Shown here piece by piece: positions 22,299 to 35,057 of a DNA stretch of 64,000 nt (the first letter of the stretch is position 1; each line of letters opens with the position of its first letter). This stretch comes from Mesorhabditis belari (lineage: Eukaryota; Nematoda; Chromadorea; Rhabditida; Rhabditidae): NCBI GenBank assembly GCA_958450365.1, contig CAUEEP010000727.1:928501-992500 (forward strand). Direction: 5' to 3'. Under the pieces are notes generated by a model. The model made no database searches and was not told the DNA's origin. It worked only from the letters and a program-made list of their open reading frames with translations. The translations under genes were made by a program, and so were the position numbers.

Positions 22299-23640
22299 TT
22301 CAATGAATCGGTGAAAGTGGAGTCGAGTGGGAAAAGCAAAAATTAGCGAAGTTTTCCTTGAAGAATACAGAATTGAGCTCTGAAAACAATTCATTTGAGA
22401 ATACAGAATTGAGCTCTGAAAACAATTCATAAACAAGTTTACGATTGAAATAATAAATGAAAAGTTTAGTTTAGGAATGAAAAGAGCAATGTTTGGTATT
22501 TGATACTCGTTTTAGAATCAGTAAATACAGGTATTTGGCTTAAATGTTCACTAAACTTTCAAATAAATGTCATATATTCGCTGATTCGCTTCTATTCGCC
22601 CCATGAATAAAGCATATATATATAATGGTCAAAAAAAAAGAACAAGAATTCTTAAACAAGTAAAACCATCTGAAAGCGGATCGTTTAATTTGTACTGAAT
22701 ATTAAATTTGTGTTTAAAACAAAAGAACTCAGCTCTAAAGAGCTTTAACTTGATGTAATGATATTGAACATGTTATTAACGAGAAAAAAGTATAGTGAGA
22801 AGAAGGGAATTGAGAATGGGGTTGGACACAAAATGAATGGATTTTGGATGGGGGTGGGAAGGGAGGGAGAGGGACCGCCCCTTTTGGAAGAGCTCAGTCA
22901 CTCTTTTCCACTGTGCTCCATCCGGGAATCGAAACTGAGAGAAAGAAAAGAAAAAAAAGGAAAGGGGAGGGGCATATCTCTTTCTCTCTTCGATGTATAA
23001 GCGGGTGAACACCTGTGCCCTCTTTCCTTTCCTTTCTTCTTTAGAATCCTTTCCAAAGGAATCTCGATGATGTTTTGCTAGGGAATTTGCAGATTATAGA
23101 AGAAAAAAATAGTTATAGAAGGATTATAAAGTGATTTAAAGAATGTTATTTAAGCCTAAGCTTGTTCAATCAGTCCATTTCCTAAACGATGCACTATAGA
23201 AAGCAACCGTAAGTCTAGATCAGTAATAGTTCTACAGTTTTTTTTGCTAATGATCATCAAAAAGACTCTAAAAGATTGCTAGCGATCATCTAAAAGACTC
23301 TAAAAAGATTGCTAATGATCATCTAAAAGTTACCGTAATCCCATTGTCCAAAGCACTAAATTAAGTCAAATTTTAAACAACTGAAATAACAAGAGTCAAA
23401 GTTAAACAAGAATCCAAAGGTTACGATAGCTTTTTTTTAAGAATTTCTTTAACGGTTTAATCAAGTGGAACAGTCTTTCCAATTTTTCCAACTAAATATC
23501 TTTAAATAATCCTTTTGACCAGTCTAACTAAATATCTTTTACTAGTCCTATCTGATCCTTGAACACACTCGGATATCTTGAGGCAATCCAAAGTCTCTAT
23601 ATCTCAAGGCAATCCCTACTCAAATCTTCATTTTCTTCAA
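22299..23640. other. Upstream of HLH gene, repeats only
   Basis: Contains a 33-bp tandem duplication at about 22,361-22,430 (unit with GAATACAGAATTGAGCTCTG). A block near 22,590-22,622 is shared with the spacers of region 1. Imperfect ~35-bp repeats lie at about 23,247-23,330 (GATCATCTAAAAGACTC). No gene found. Confidence 0.45.
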
Positions 23641-26600
23641 AGAAAACCCTTGAGGAGAAAGTGGGTGTGAAGACTCGCAAATCAAACAGTTTTCACTCAC
23701 CAAAAGAGTATGAAACGAGTGACAATGAGTGACATTTTGAAGGGGAAAAGAAAGAGTAGAAAAGGGACTAAGTTTGGAGTTTAGACGAAAACTCTGGGTG
23801 ACAATTATGGGAATAACGGGGGGAATTGGTGGAAATTCGTGAAAATTCGTGGATGAAAATTCAAATGTATGTTGGTTTAGGAGAGAAATAATCATAAAAT
23901 GCGTTTTCTAAACAATACTTATTTTCCTACTGTAGTCAGAGCATCTGTTGAGACTTAATGGCACCAAATTGAACGAGTAATTGAACGAAAACTGATCGTA
24001 GTCTTTTAAAATAAGCACTTTTTAGAAACCGAAGAGATTATTTGAGGAATAGATTGTTTGGATTTATTTTGTCTATAAGAAATACTAGCTAAAAGTTCCC
24101 CTCTTGTCATTAGAGATAACGAGCATATGAGTACCGAATTCGAGAGATTTCAAGAAAAGCGAATCGAATCTCGACGAGGTGGGCCATCTGTGTTGCAGAT
24201 GTGCGCCTGGGCAGCTATGGAAGGGGCAGAAGGGCCATCTATACCCCTCACCCCAGCAGACGTCGAGCAGATGAGCCTTTTGCTTGTGTGGGGGGACAGG
24301 TGGGCCACATTGCCTCAGGGCCCCAGATGGGCCCTAGTTCCCCATGAACCGACTGCTTGATATGAACACGCAGATGTGACCCGATCTCCTCTCACGAATC
24401 GCTGCTCGTTTGATGACTAAAATTGTAGACAATTGTTTTGAAAACATCTGTACAGCATACAGCTATTGGAAAGTGAAAGAGTGAAAGGTTTTCAGTCTGG
24501 TTTTCAGCTCTGAAGCATATAGAAAAGTCAGATAAATAGGTAAGCAGTGTTCTAGAGAAAATTTGGATCAACTTTCATTGGAAGCTGTCATTTTTAGTTC
24601 AACAAGCGAAACCTGAAGAACTTGATGGAATTTGGACTTTCAAGAAGTCCAAGAATTTCTCTTCTTTTGTTACTAATCCGATTTGGGTCTCTAAAAATTT
24701 GTCGGTATCACTTTTCACGATTGGGTCGTCGAATAGAGATGCAGGTGTGGGCAATGGAATGAATTGCGTCTGCAGCTGTCGTCTAAAATGAAAAGGGGCA
24801 GATCGGCTTGTTCGGGGTCGGCTTTTCTCTCAACTTTCATTACCATATTTCATTTGTGTCCCCCCCAGAATTTAGTAGCTTGCAAATTGAGGCCAGAGAG
24901 TTGGTTTTCGTTGGGGATTGTTCTCAAAAAGAGAAAGTCTTTTTTTTACTAGATAAGAATACTGTTTTTAAGCAAACCTGGAAAAGTTTATAACAATGAT
25001 ATAGCTATAAAACGGCTACTGTACTGTACTGTACTGTAATGTACTCAAAATTGAGCCACTTTAAATATTCTATACGAATATTTCACCGCTACGATATCAG
25101 CCCAAATTCGAAACTGTCTAAAATTTCAAATTGTTCCCTGTGAGAAGGTGAAAAGGCGAAATTTTGTGAACACGTGTTAATGGAGATTCGAAAAGGCGAA
25201 AAGTACACGAGCAACTGTTTCTGGGATTCAGAGAAATGGGGGGGAGAGGATTGTCCATAAAGGGCCACCTGGACCCCCGATCTCTTTCTTCACATTCGCA
25301 AATTCCCTTCTGGACTGACCCATATACAAATTGCATCTCTTTCTCTGTGTGGTGATGAGAAAATTCGTCAAAAGTTCACTCCTTTGTTGGAATGGGAGAA
25401 ATCATCGAGGGACACGTGCATGGATTGGAAGGGAAAGACAGGCTTCCGATCTTTCCACTTCTCCACCCTTCACTGAATTTATTGCTGAGAATGGGGGGAA
25501 AGATTTGGGCAAACATTTAAAGGATTCGAAATTTCTGTTTTCAATAGAAATAGGATTGGAAAGGTTGGGGTGAAGATATTAGTTTACAAGCTAGCTAACT
25601 GCCTAGAATGATGATGAGTTGAAAATCGACAATCAACCAAATTTGAAACGAAAGTATGCAAGCTAAAAGACTAAATATCTTCAGATTGTAGCTAATTATC
25701 TAATGCTTTTCTTTACGAGATACTGTAATTAGACAAATGTTGAAAGTTTACAGTAGAACTTTGGAGTTACAGTAACTCTAAGCGCTGGCTCTCAACTAGC
25801 CATCACAAGTTTGATAGTCCAAAACCACTCAATGACCAGCTATTCATTGCAGATGATGATCGAGAAATGGATGAGCAGTTGGCACAAGGACACTCTCCAT
25901 TACGCAATTCATATCGAAGGAGGAAAGTCTGCGAGTTTATTGGAAAAGAGGGGGCACACCTGTGGATTGAATGAAGATAGGAAAGGAAGGGAGGACCGTT
26001 TAGGAGCACTTAGGTAATTGAGATACCCAGAGTTTGATGAGAAGAAGAAACCTGTAATTTCGGGTAATAGTGGAGATTTGATGGGAAAACTGGTGGAAAT
26101 TCATGGCCAATCCTTGAGTTTGAACATTCACTTACTTGTACAATAGCCAAAGTGCGAAAAACAAGGCCAGAGTCTGGCCAGAGCCAGCTCCAGGCCTGGA
26201 AAGCTCAGGGACTTTTTGTGAATCAGGCAAGGCAAGGCAAGGCAAGGACCTGCCTTCTGGTCTGGTCTGAGAATTATCTTTGGAACAACTCAGCTTTGTA
26301 CTAGACTACTGACACTTCTTTATTACAAGAATCTCTTTGATTTACTTCTCGTTGAACCAGCTCAATCTGTTAGGTGAGGTGAAGGAACATATGGGACAAG
26401 AAGTGCTCCACTCTCGATTCAGCCATTACGCAATTCTTTGGGAGAAGGAAAAGGGAATTCCATGAACCTCTTCTCTTCTCAAGAGAACAGAACATATGGG
26501 AGAACATATCGGAAACCACAGATGTCCTCATGAATCTATATAATGGTTGACATGAATGAATCCCTTGAGATCATCTTTTCCAATCTATTCAGAGGTTATT

Positions 26601-27900
26601 CATCATTCAACAATATTTATGCGTTTAGGAGATCAAATCTGGACATCACAATTTGAAGATTGCTAAAGAAAACAGGAGCAAAATTAACTACCAAACATAG
26701 GCTAGAAATCCTAAACCAGAGTTAGTTCTAGCTTGACTCTAGGCCTGATCCTGTGCCAGTCAGAAGTCAGGGTTTGAGCATCCATCCATCAATGACAGAA
26801 CAAATTCCAAACATCACCAATTCCTAGGCAACGGAACATCCTCGAAATGCCTAATCCTCTCGCCTATTGAGCCATCATGATTTGAGGGATTCCGATGCTT
26901 CCCCTCAACCCTCTCCCCGTTTCCACTAAAGACTTAAAGGGTTTCCTGCCAGCTGTCCCATCTTTTCTCGAGAGTTGATTCCTTGCAGTTCATGTGAGGC
27001 CCCTTCCATTCCCTTTCCCCTAATTGGGCCGGGTGTTCCGGGGCCCACCGAGGGCTTTCCCCTTCTTCTCATGAAAGAGCTCCCACATGGGATACTTGAA
27101 ATGAAGAGAATCCACGTCGATGAGGAGACAGCCCTTCGCTCCCACAAATCAGAATTCGGCCATATGGACCCTGAAATTTCGAAGAGCTTAGCCAAGAGTT
27201 TGATGTGGGTTTTGGATAGAAAAGATGGCTATAACCGAGTTTTGAAACGTTTTAGTACATCTAGCAAGAAGTTGTTTACGTTTATTAAAGCCTGAAAAGC
27301 TTTAGATTTGAAGATTTCATATTTTCATAGTTTCAAAGTGAGACTTTAAGTCTCATAGTTAGCTTGAGATTGTAAAAGATCGAAAACCGATCTGCTAAAG
27401 ATCAAGTAACAATCCTACTTAATTCTCTTTTCAAGTAACAATCCTACTTATACTGTTCGCTAATTCTTAAAGTAACATACAAAGTAAGCGCTCACGAAAG
27501 TGAACAGCCTAAATGTGCTTGTCAAGGGGTGCGCCCATGTGTTTTCCGCACAATGAGCAGCCACAAGGGAGAGGTGAATTCCAGATGACTTTCCAGATGA
27601 TCTCCGGAGAATAAAGGAGGGGTTTTGGAGGTGAATGGGCGTGATGGGGAGTGGATGTGTTGTCCATTTCAATCGACATGTGCTCCTCTTCTTGCACCCA
27701 GCTTGGCAACACAATACCCTTCTTTTCCCAGTCTCTTTCCACAGAAATCCCTTCATATGGACCGACACATGGACTTGGTCTGGTGCTTCAAAATGAAAAA
27801 AACTTGCGCCAAATGACTACTTTGGAATTGGGATTTTCGATAAATGATTGTTTTAATGAAAATTTATATTTGAAGATTTGAGGAAGTCAGTTAAAGCTAG
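23641..27900. other. Gene-poor stretch
   Basis: No exon chain with consistent phase. Frames of 60-106 codons occur but are unspliced and lie in locally GC-rich blocks. Short tandem arrays: GTACT near 25,020-25,040 and GGCAA at 26,226-26,248. CACCTG/CAGGTG hexamers at 24,297, 24,742, 25,266 and 25,957. Confidence 0.4.
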
Positions 27901-27904
27901 GAGC

Positions 27905-28005
27905 TTTTGATTCTGATGGATTTGATGGATTCTGATGGATTTGATGGATTCTGATGGATTTGATGGATTTGATGGATTCTGATGGATTTTGATGGATTCT
28001 GATGG
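27905..28005. repeat. Minisatellite of TGATGGATT units
   Basis: Irregular tandem copies of TGATGGATT and TCTGATGGATT over ~100 bp. No coding role seen. Confidence 0.85.
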
Positions 28006-30290
28006 AACAAATAATACTCATAGACAGGTCAAGGCAAATTATATATGATAACGAAAGAAAAAAGTAGAGATAAAGAAAATTGTTGACTACAAGTGTTGGC
28101 TTTTCTCTGCACTACTGAAACTCTGAATACGAGCCTAATTCAGTCTTAACTGTAAATCCCAAGCCAACAGATTCTTCAGCTATATTCTTTTTTATTTTCA
28201 AAAATTCAATCTTCCCTAGAGCATTGCGAAGAGAGTCTGTGAAGTGGCATACATATGTGTGCAGGTGTCGGTGCCTTTAAAAGGTGTGTACTCTTCCCTA
28301 GCCCCAATTCCCAATTTCAAGGTGGTGCTTTTGAATTGACAAAAGAAACATGAGATGGATGAATAAGAGGGGGGAAAAGGAGGGAATGAGATCTCTCTTT
28401 AAAAGAAAAGAGATCATTTCGGGGGGAAAGGTTGAGAAGAGCCATATGCAAAGTGCAAAGGGGAAATCGGCTCACACCTTGTGCACACTTGTCGCCCGTC
28501 ACCACAAAGGAATCACATGCACACACCTTTGATCGCTTTTTTTGATCAAAGTTGCCCTTTTGAGAGAAAAGTTTGAATGTAAAGATTTGAAAGTAATTGC
28601 ATTCCAGTTGGCTACTGTACTACTACTTTACAAGCTGTAAAGTAGCAAGCTTTACAAGCTTTACAAACCTTGTAAAGCAATATTACCTGGATTTTATTCT
28701 TGTTTTCTAAAAGATACTCTTCAGAAAGCTATCATAACACCATCATAACAGATTTAGCCCGTTCTTTGACCCCTTCACCGGACAAAAATCGACAAGTACT
28801 TGAGTTCAAAGAAAATGGGGTACGGTAGCTTTCAGAAACTACGAGAAACACATTGTAATGTGAATCGTATTGGTGCAGAACTTGGATTACCCATTTATTC
28901 GTACACCAGGTGTTACTGTAACTTAAGAACTCGAATTTCTCCCTTCCTTCACGATTGTTTACTTATACAGTCTTCACAAAAAGTGAGCGGTGGGTGGAGA
29001 ATGAAAGGCGAGTCACGGAGTACAAAAAAAACAAGTGGTGTATGCAGGTGCTCACAGACAGAAAGGGGAATCACAGATAGGCAATGGGTAGGGGCACAAA
29101 GGCACAGCTGGGCTCTCTAACCCTCAAATCGGACCAAGTAAGAGATCCGGGATGGGCCTGTATGTGAAAAGGAAAAGATGAGTCGAGGGGTCAAAGGAGG
29201 GAAATCACCACACAAACATTTCCCGAGAAGATTTCTCTTTTTGGGAGAAAGTTGCTTTCCTTTTTTTTTTTGAAGAGAGACAAAGACGCGCAACTTTCTC
29301 TCTTCCAAAAACTTTCGCCCGCTTTAAACTATGAACAGGTGTGAATTCTTTTGGGCATACTGAGAGACTCATCTCTAACACCTGGGAGTTATCATTTGCA
29401 TTGAGAAGAGTGTAGAAGTGAAATGTTGTTTACTCTGGTAAAAATGAAATGAAAATGAAATGAAAATCAATTCCCTGGCTAAGAATAGAGTATGTATTGC
29501 TCAAGAATAGCTTCTAAACCTGCAATACCTGAAATTGTCACCAAAATATACATCATAGATGTTGTTGTTGATTTTTTTCTCCATTAGATAGACTAGTGTG
29601 TTGTGTGCAAGCTGACTATTTTATTTTTTTTTTAATGAATTCAAAATTTTATGTTAAAGCGGGAATTTACTCAGACGGACAGCCCAAACCATTCGCCTCA
29701 TATGGCACACAGGTGGGCCATCGGAAAAGCTGAATTTGAAATGACATCTGCGAAAACAAATTCTCCTGCCCCGTGCCCCCCTTTTCATTCACAAAATTGA
29801 GCTGATCGTTGGCGATGACAACGGGAATTGAGAGGGATTAACGGTTGATAAAATAAATTCAAAGGAAACAACTTACCAACAGAGAGAGAAAGGCTACAGT
29901 AAAAGAAACAAAAATCACTTTTAGAGATTTAATTTTTAAATGTGCTTGAGCTACAGTAAGATAAAGGGAAAATGAGAGCTTCTCTCGAAGGCTTATTATT
30001 TTTTTTGTTCTTCGATTCTGAGTACCTAGTTTTGGCGCTTGTTTTTGTGACTTTTAAAGCTCTATGCATTTTTTTACTTACAATTAGCTGCTTTTGAGAA
30101 TACCTGATCTGTAAGCGCCTTGACCCTATAGCGTTAAGTATCGCAAGAAGCCTTTTTTATCATAATTTGGTATTTAAACTCTGGAAAAACTTAGATTCGA
30201 ATTTTTAATTTTTTTAAACGAAATTTTATCCATATTTTCTCACTTTTATCTCTTGCTTTGTACGTTTATACACCTTTTTTTTCTATTTAG
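28006..30290. other. Gene-poor stretch before the RING gene
   Basis: No supported gene. Five to six CAGGTG/CACCTG hexamers lie at 28,262, 28,907, 29,045, 29,336, 29,379 and 29,710. A short palindromic cluster around CTTTACAAG is at 28,630-28,677. Ends with a T-rich acceptor TTCTATTTAG at 30,290, two bases before the ATG of the next gene. Confidence 0.4.
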
Positions 30291-30292
30291 AG

Positions 30293-31860
30293 ATGAAGGT
30301 ATTCAAGTCGCTCAACTGTAGTCTCTGCAAGAAACCCTGTAAGTGGTGTTTTAAATTTCTTAATTAGTTTAATCACGAACCATAACGCAAATTCAAGCGT
30401 TTATTTTTATAACTTTCAATGTCTTTTTGTCTTTTTAGTTGCTCGGGTTGCCACGATCCCTCGATCGCCACGAAGATTGGCGTGTGAATTGCCAATGTGT
30501 CATCAATGTTTCGAAGAGGAAAAAGCAATGAAGAAAGAACAAAGGAAGCATCAATGCAACTATTCTAGTGCCTATACTGATTTGGATTTTATGAATCATA
30601 GCTGTGCATACTTTCTGATTGGTGGGGTTTATTTGATGTTTTCTTAGAATAAGTAGGGGTTATCTAGTGAAATTATTTTGATTTTTCCTTACATTGTTTA
30701 AATTCAGATTTTCTGTCGCAAGAAGGTTCTTTGCTTCTCTCGAAACATGGAGATTTGCTCCAGAAGGTTGTGTTCTCTTTTCTACAAAAGAAATCTGTTT
30801 TTAGTCATTTAAAATTCCAGAATGCCCGATTTGTCACGATGAATGCGAGTTATTACATTTTTCAAAGTAATTTTTGTATTTAGATTCAAATAAAATTGTG
30901 TAAAAGAGACCGTTTGCTCTTAAGTGCAGCCATACTATTTGTACGGAATGCTACCTCAAGGCACGGAGACCAAGTGAAGATGAACTCTGGAAAAGTGGTT
31001 ATGAGATAACTTGTCCTATTTGTCGCTACAAAGATCACAAGATCAAAAAATCTTCTCGAAGGTAAAGAATTCCTTTTTCATCTTCTAACCTTGATTCAGA
31101 TTTTCTGGATGAATTGCCCAGGATGACACGACAATTGAAATTTATGGAAAATTCGCGTGTTTGTGATGAGTGTGGCAATGAGGTGTCGTTTAATTTCAAC
31201 ATTAGAAATTTCATTTTAGGATGTTTCGGACAAAATGCTTCACTGCGAGTGTAATAGCGTCGTATGTTTACATAATTTGTCTTAAATTTATTTTTAGATC
31301 TGTGGTCCTTTTTTTTACAGGAAGCATCGTTCACAAAATGCAATGAGTCTAGTGGAGAAAAGGGTAGATTTTTTAAATTCTTTATAATCAAACTTCATCT
31401 TTGCGAACGGGTTGAAAAGCTTGTTCAGGCCTGTGAAATGAGAGAGGAAGTTCATAATGATACTTTTAACGCTACTGATACTTTTTTCCCCGAATTGCAC
31501 AAGGAGCTTCTTGGTGATATTGACTCCTTTGGAACGGTAATATTTTTAAATATATAACTAATATATTTACTTTATACTTTTAAGAAGTTAATTTTGCATC
31601 AAAGCACACTCAGAAATGCACTCACTTTTGCCGATTTTTGTGAGAATCATTTGCGTGTTTTTGATTTTTTACATATTCCTAATAATTCTAACTTCTAGCA
31701 AGCTGAATACTGATTTTAAGGTCCATGCTGAGAACTACTTGCCCGCCTTGCGTAAATTTGACACCGAAATCAAGTTAAGTTAAGTTGAGTTTATGCTGAA
31801 AAATCTAAACTTTGTTTCCAGAAATTAATTCAAACCCTCGACAAGAACCTGCATGTTTAG
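30293..31860 (+). CDS. RING-finger protein with B-box-like second zinc cluster
   Basis: Exons: 30,293-30,338, 30,439-30,621, 30,708-30,766, 30,805-30,866, 30,909-31,061, 31,122-?(GAG before GTGTCG), 31,220-31,261, 31,298-31,363, 31,429-31,536, then an uncertain tail to about 31,860. The RING is complete: ECPIC (C103, C106), KCSHTICTEC (C123, H125, C128, C131), TCPIC (C152, C155), spacing C-x2-C-x16-C-x-H-x2-C-x2-C-x20-C-x2-C. RING proteins of this type are E3 ubiquitin ligases. A second cluster, CDECGNE..CECNSVICG..KHR, is B-box-like, so the layout recalls TRIM proteins. An N-terminal CSLCKKP..CHQC pair suggests another small zinc site. The acceptor before 30,909 (AAAAGAG) is unusual, and the last exon does not join cleanly in phase. 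Confidence 0.75.
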
Positions 31861-32849
31861 TATAGAGTGAAGTACAATACGATTAAAAAAATATTTGGTG
31901 ATTTTTTTAAATCTGATGAATAAAAATTTGAAGTTTTCTCGAATACAAGTCAGCTAAGAAAACAGAGCATAAAAAACTTGATTTGGTGACTGGAGGTTTA
32001 TAGAAACTGAATGAAATCATGGATATGTAGTGGCAAAATTCTCTTTGCTTTCATTTATTTTTTGGGTATTGAGGGTGATAGGGGGATTGCCGAGTGAGTG
32101 ATGAAAAGATGATAACTGAAAACGTTAAACTAGATTCAGTGCTGACAACCTCGACGATGATTCTGTTGAGTGGGCAATTCTCTCGATTCGACTCGTTCCA
32201 TTCTTGGCGCAGTAGACTCAACTCTTCTTTTTATACCTATTTACTTGATTCTCAAAAATCGCCAAATTTCTTTAACTTTTAGAGATCATAATTTTCTGAG
32301 CGCAAACCATTTTCTGTCACCTCGGAAAGTCTGCATCTTTTTCCATTTGCTTTCTTTGTTCTGCTAAATTCACTGCCTAAAGTATCTCAAAGTTAATTTT
32401 TCTCATTAAAAAGTTCTAGCCAAAATACAAATGGCTTCAACTCTCACTGATTCGGCCATTGCTTTTTGTACAGTCCGTGGATACGAGTGGCAAAGATTGA
32501 AAAACATTTGAAGGCCATTGAAAGGATAAAAAACGCGTTAGAAAATTTGTTAAAATTGTTGTTGTTAAAATAAATAGTAAAAATCACGTGAAAATCAGCC
32601 AGGAATTTAAATGCAAATTGATGTAATTATGCAAATTTTGAGTGCCCCTAAACTCCCATAGCCCGTCACTTTTCGTCGAAGGCTGCTCGAGTGAGGTTAG
32701 TTTTTTAATTTTTTTAAAAGTTTACCTTTCTTATTGACAGCTTATTCTTGGGTCAGCTCTTTTTGGATTTTGTTATCCATTAGATGATCAAAGTTTACTT
32801 ACCTAATATCTTTACTGAGCTTTGTATTTACTTTATTTCATTTCATTTA
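31861..32849. other. Intergenic, likely promoter of the kinase gene
   Basis: AT-rich with no coding signal. Ends with TTTCATTTCATTTAG, a trans-splice-like acceptor one base before the kinase ATG. Confidence 0.45.
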
Positions 32850-32851
32850 GA

Positions 32852-34607
32852 ATGCCACCACCAGCACCAAACGGAAGATCGAAAAAGAAAGACAAAAAGA
32901 AGAAGGACATGGCACAAGTGACACCCGGAGAAACTCCAGGTTAGGAAGCTTTTTGATTTCGGGACTCTACTTCGGCTTGTTATTTTAGTTTTACCTATTT
33001 GTTTAGATGCTAACAACACCAATGCCATTGGTGAAGCTCCTGCCACACCTGAAGTAACCGAACAAGCGCTCCCTCCAGCTCCAGCTCCCACTCCCGATGC
33101 GCCTCCGAAAGCAAAAGAACCAAAAGCGGCGGCTAAACAACAACAAGATGGAGAACTGCCGGATGCAGACAATCCCGCTGGGTCAAAGGATCTTCCAGAT
33201 ATGCCCATGGTAGGAATAGTTTTCTTGGCTGTTATAATTGATAAGTTTAGACTATCGCAGAAAAGAGCATGCTTGGAACACCCGACATTGCCTCATTGCC
33301 GGCCGGAAAACTCATCACAGAGCGTTGGAAGATAATCGATAAGCTTGGAGAAGGCGGCGGTGGAGCTGTGTATCGAGTAACCGACAACACGATGGCATAT
33401 GTTCAAAGAGCACTAAAGGTATCCGTTTCTGAATTTGAATTTGTGATTTTAATGACTTGTTTAGATTGAAGCAAGTGCGGATGCAGCAGGCGCATTGAAG
33501 CTGGAGTATGGACTGCTCACCGATCTTCAGAAAGTCAATCATTCGGTTCAGATTATCGTCGCGGGGAAACTACCAGAATTCAGGTAACTTTCGAGTTATC
33601 GTACTAGATTCATCCATTTTATAGGTACATGGTGATCCAATTACTCGGCAAGGATTTGTATGCCCTAAAACGTTCTCTCACTGAGCCGATTTCCGATGGG
33701 TCCATTTTCAAGATCGGAATGATGTCTTTGTACGCTATCAAACAGGTAAAGTTTAGAAATGTAGCGTTTTTAAAAGGAAATATTTTTAGTTGCATGAAAT
33801 CGGCTATATTCATCGGGACATAAAACCGGGAAATCTGATGTTTGGACGAGAGGGTCGAGAACGACAAACAATCTACCTCATCGACTACGGAATGGTTCGA
33901 TCCTATGTGCGGAAAGTCGGCGACAAATGGAAAGTGCGAAAAGAACGGGAGAAATGCGAATTTCGGTTTGGTACCTTCTTTTATCGTAAATATTTTCTTT
34001 TTAGTGGAACACTTCGCTATTGCTCACTGAATGTACACATGCGCAGGGAACAATGTCGCGCCGATGATCTCTGGTCGTTGCTGTATTCGATGACGGAAGT
34101 GCACTTTCGCTTGCCATGGAACAAAGAGAACGATGAGGAAAAGATTATGCGCTCAAAAAAGACGCTACCAGATACGACAATATTTATGGCATGCAATTCC
34201 GTTTTTATCTTTAATGTTTAAATTTCAGCATTGCCCTCGCGAGTTCATCGAAATCAAGCATTATCTCAAAGGACTGACGTATGCTGATCGCCCGGACTAT
34301 TTGAAAATCTATCAAATTGTATCCTTTTCTGATATTTTATTAATTGAAGTAATTTTAGATGTGGAAAGGAATGAAACGCAATAAATTTCAATTTTCCACT
34401 CCTTTCGAATGGAACAAAGATGTAGACGATCCTCAAACAGCCATCGAATCGAATCCAGACGAGAAAAGGGGCGAAAAGTGTGAAAATCGTAAGTGATTTT
34501 GCCGGAGACCTTAATCACCTTGTTGCTGTTTAGCCGATGAATTGGACTACAAGCTCTTCCCAATGATTCATCCCGACCGCTTCAAGGAAAACATTATTGG
34601 ATTGTGA
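32852..34607 (+). CDS. Casein kinase 1 / tau-tubulin kinase-like protein kinase
   Basis: Ten exons: 32,852-32,939, 33,007-33,209, 33,251-33,418, 33,465-33,583, 33,625-33,745, 33,790-33,965, 34,005-34,200, 34,229-34,318, 34,359-34,488, 34,534-34,607; 454 aa. Residues 1-100 are a low-complexity Lys/Pro/Ala tail. The kinase domain starts about 120: LGEGGGGAVY (129-138), ALK lysine 153, HRDIKPGN (241-248), IDYG (264-267), GTLRYCSLNVH and a C-lobe ending GLTYADRPDYLKIYQI, which is the CK1/TTBK signature. Such kinases phosphorylate Ser/Thr, and nematodes have a large, often sperm-expressed CK1 set. DFG is replaced by DYG. The intron at 34,201-34,228 is only 28 nt, the weakest join in the model. AATAAA is at about 34,668. 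Confidence 0.92.
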
Positions 34608-35057
34608 AAGCTTGCTCATGAATTAAATGATTTTTGCTATTTGATTCAAAACTCGATTATCTGTATAAATAAACGCTTCATGAAGTTCCTGTTTTGAAAA
34701 AAGCAGATCATTGGTTTACTTAAAAAGCGAATATTTTCATGGTTTGAGACTCAACTAAGTATAAACAATTTAACCTTGCGTTTAAAATATTCGGTTAAGC
34801 AATTGCGTTTTTGCAATCTTGTCGCAAAAATCGCTTATTCCGCAAAAAAATTTTCTTTTATACGATCGGCCATGTGGAGAAAACCATGCTAGTTTTTAAA
34901 TTGTTTGGGTACTCAACGGATAAAGGGATAACATGCTCTCATAGTGAACCAATGTTTTCGTTGTTTCTTTGCTACAATTTTTGTCAGCCCTGTTATTCGT
35001 TAAGTACACGTTCGAATTGAGACCGTGACGTCATTTTGAATTTTAGTGGCCAACTCG
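34608..35057. other. Intercistronic region
   Basis: 3' end of the kinase gene and 5' flank of the next gene. A TTGAATTTTAG acceptor at 35,046 lies 11 bases before the next ATG. No other gene seen. Confidence 0.45.

Noticed and set aside
24127..24360. 77-aa frame in a GC-rich block
   Set aside because: No splice partner, Pro/Gly/Trp-biased composition from local GC richness, and no recognised pattern.
26926..27295. Overlapping sense and antisense frames
   Set aside because: Both strands are open by composition; no introns, no family resemblance.
28800..29120. 106-aa frame
   Set aside because: Composition unlike a protein and no splice or trans-splice context.
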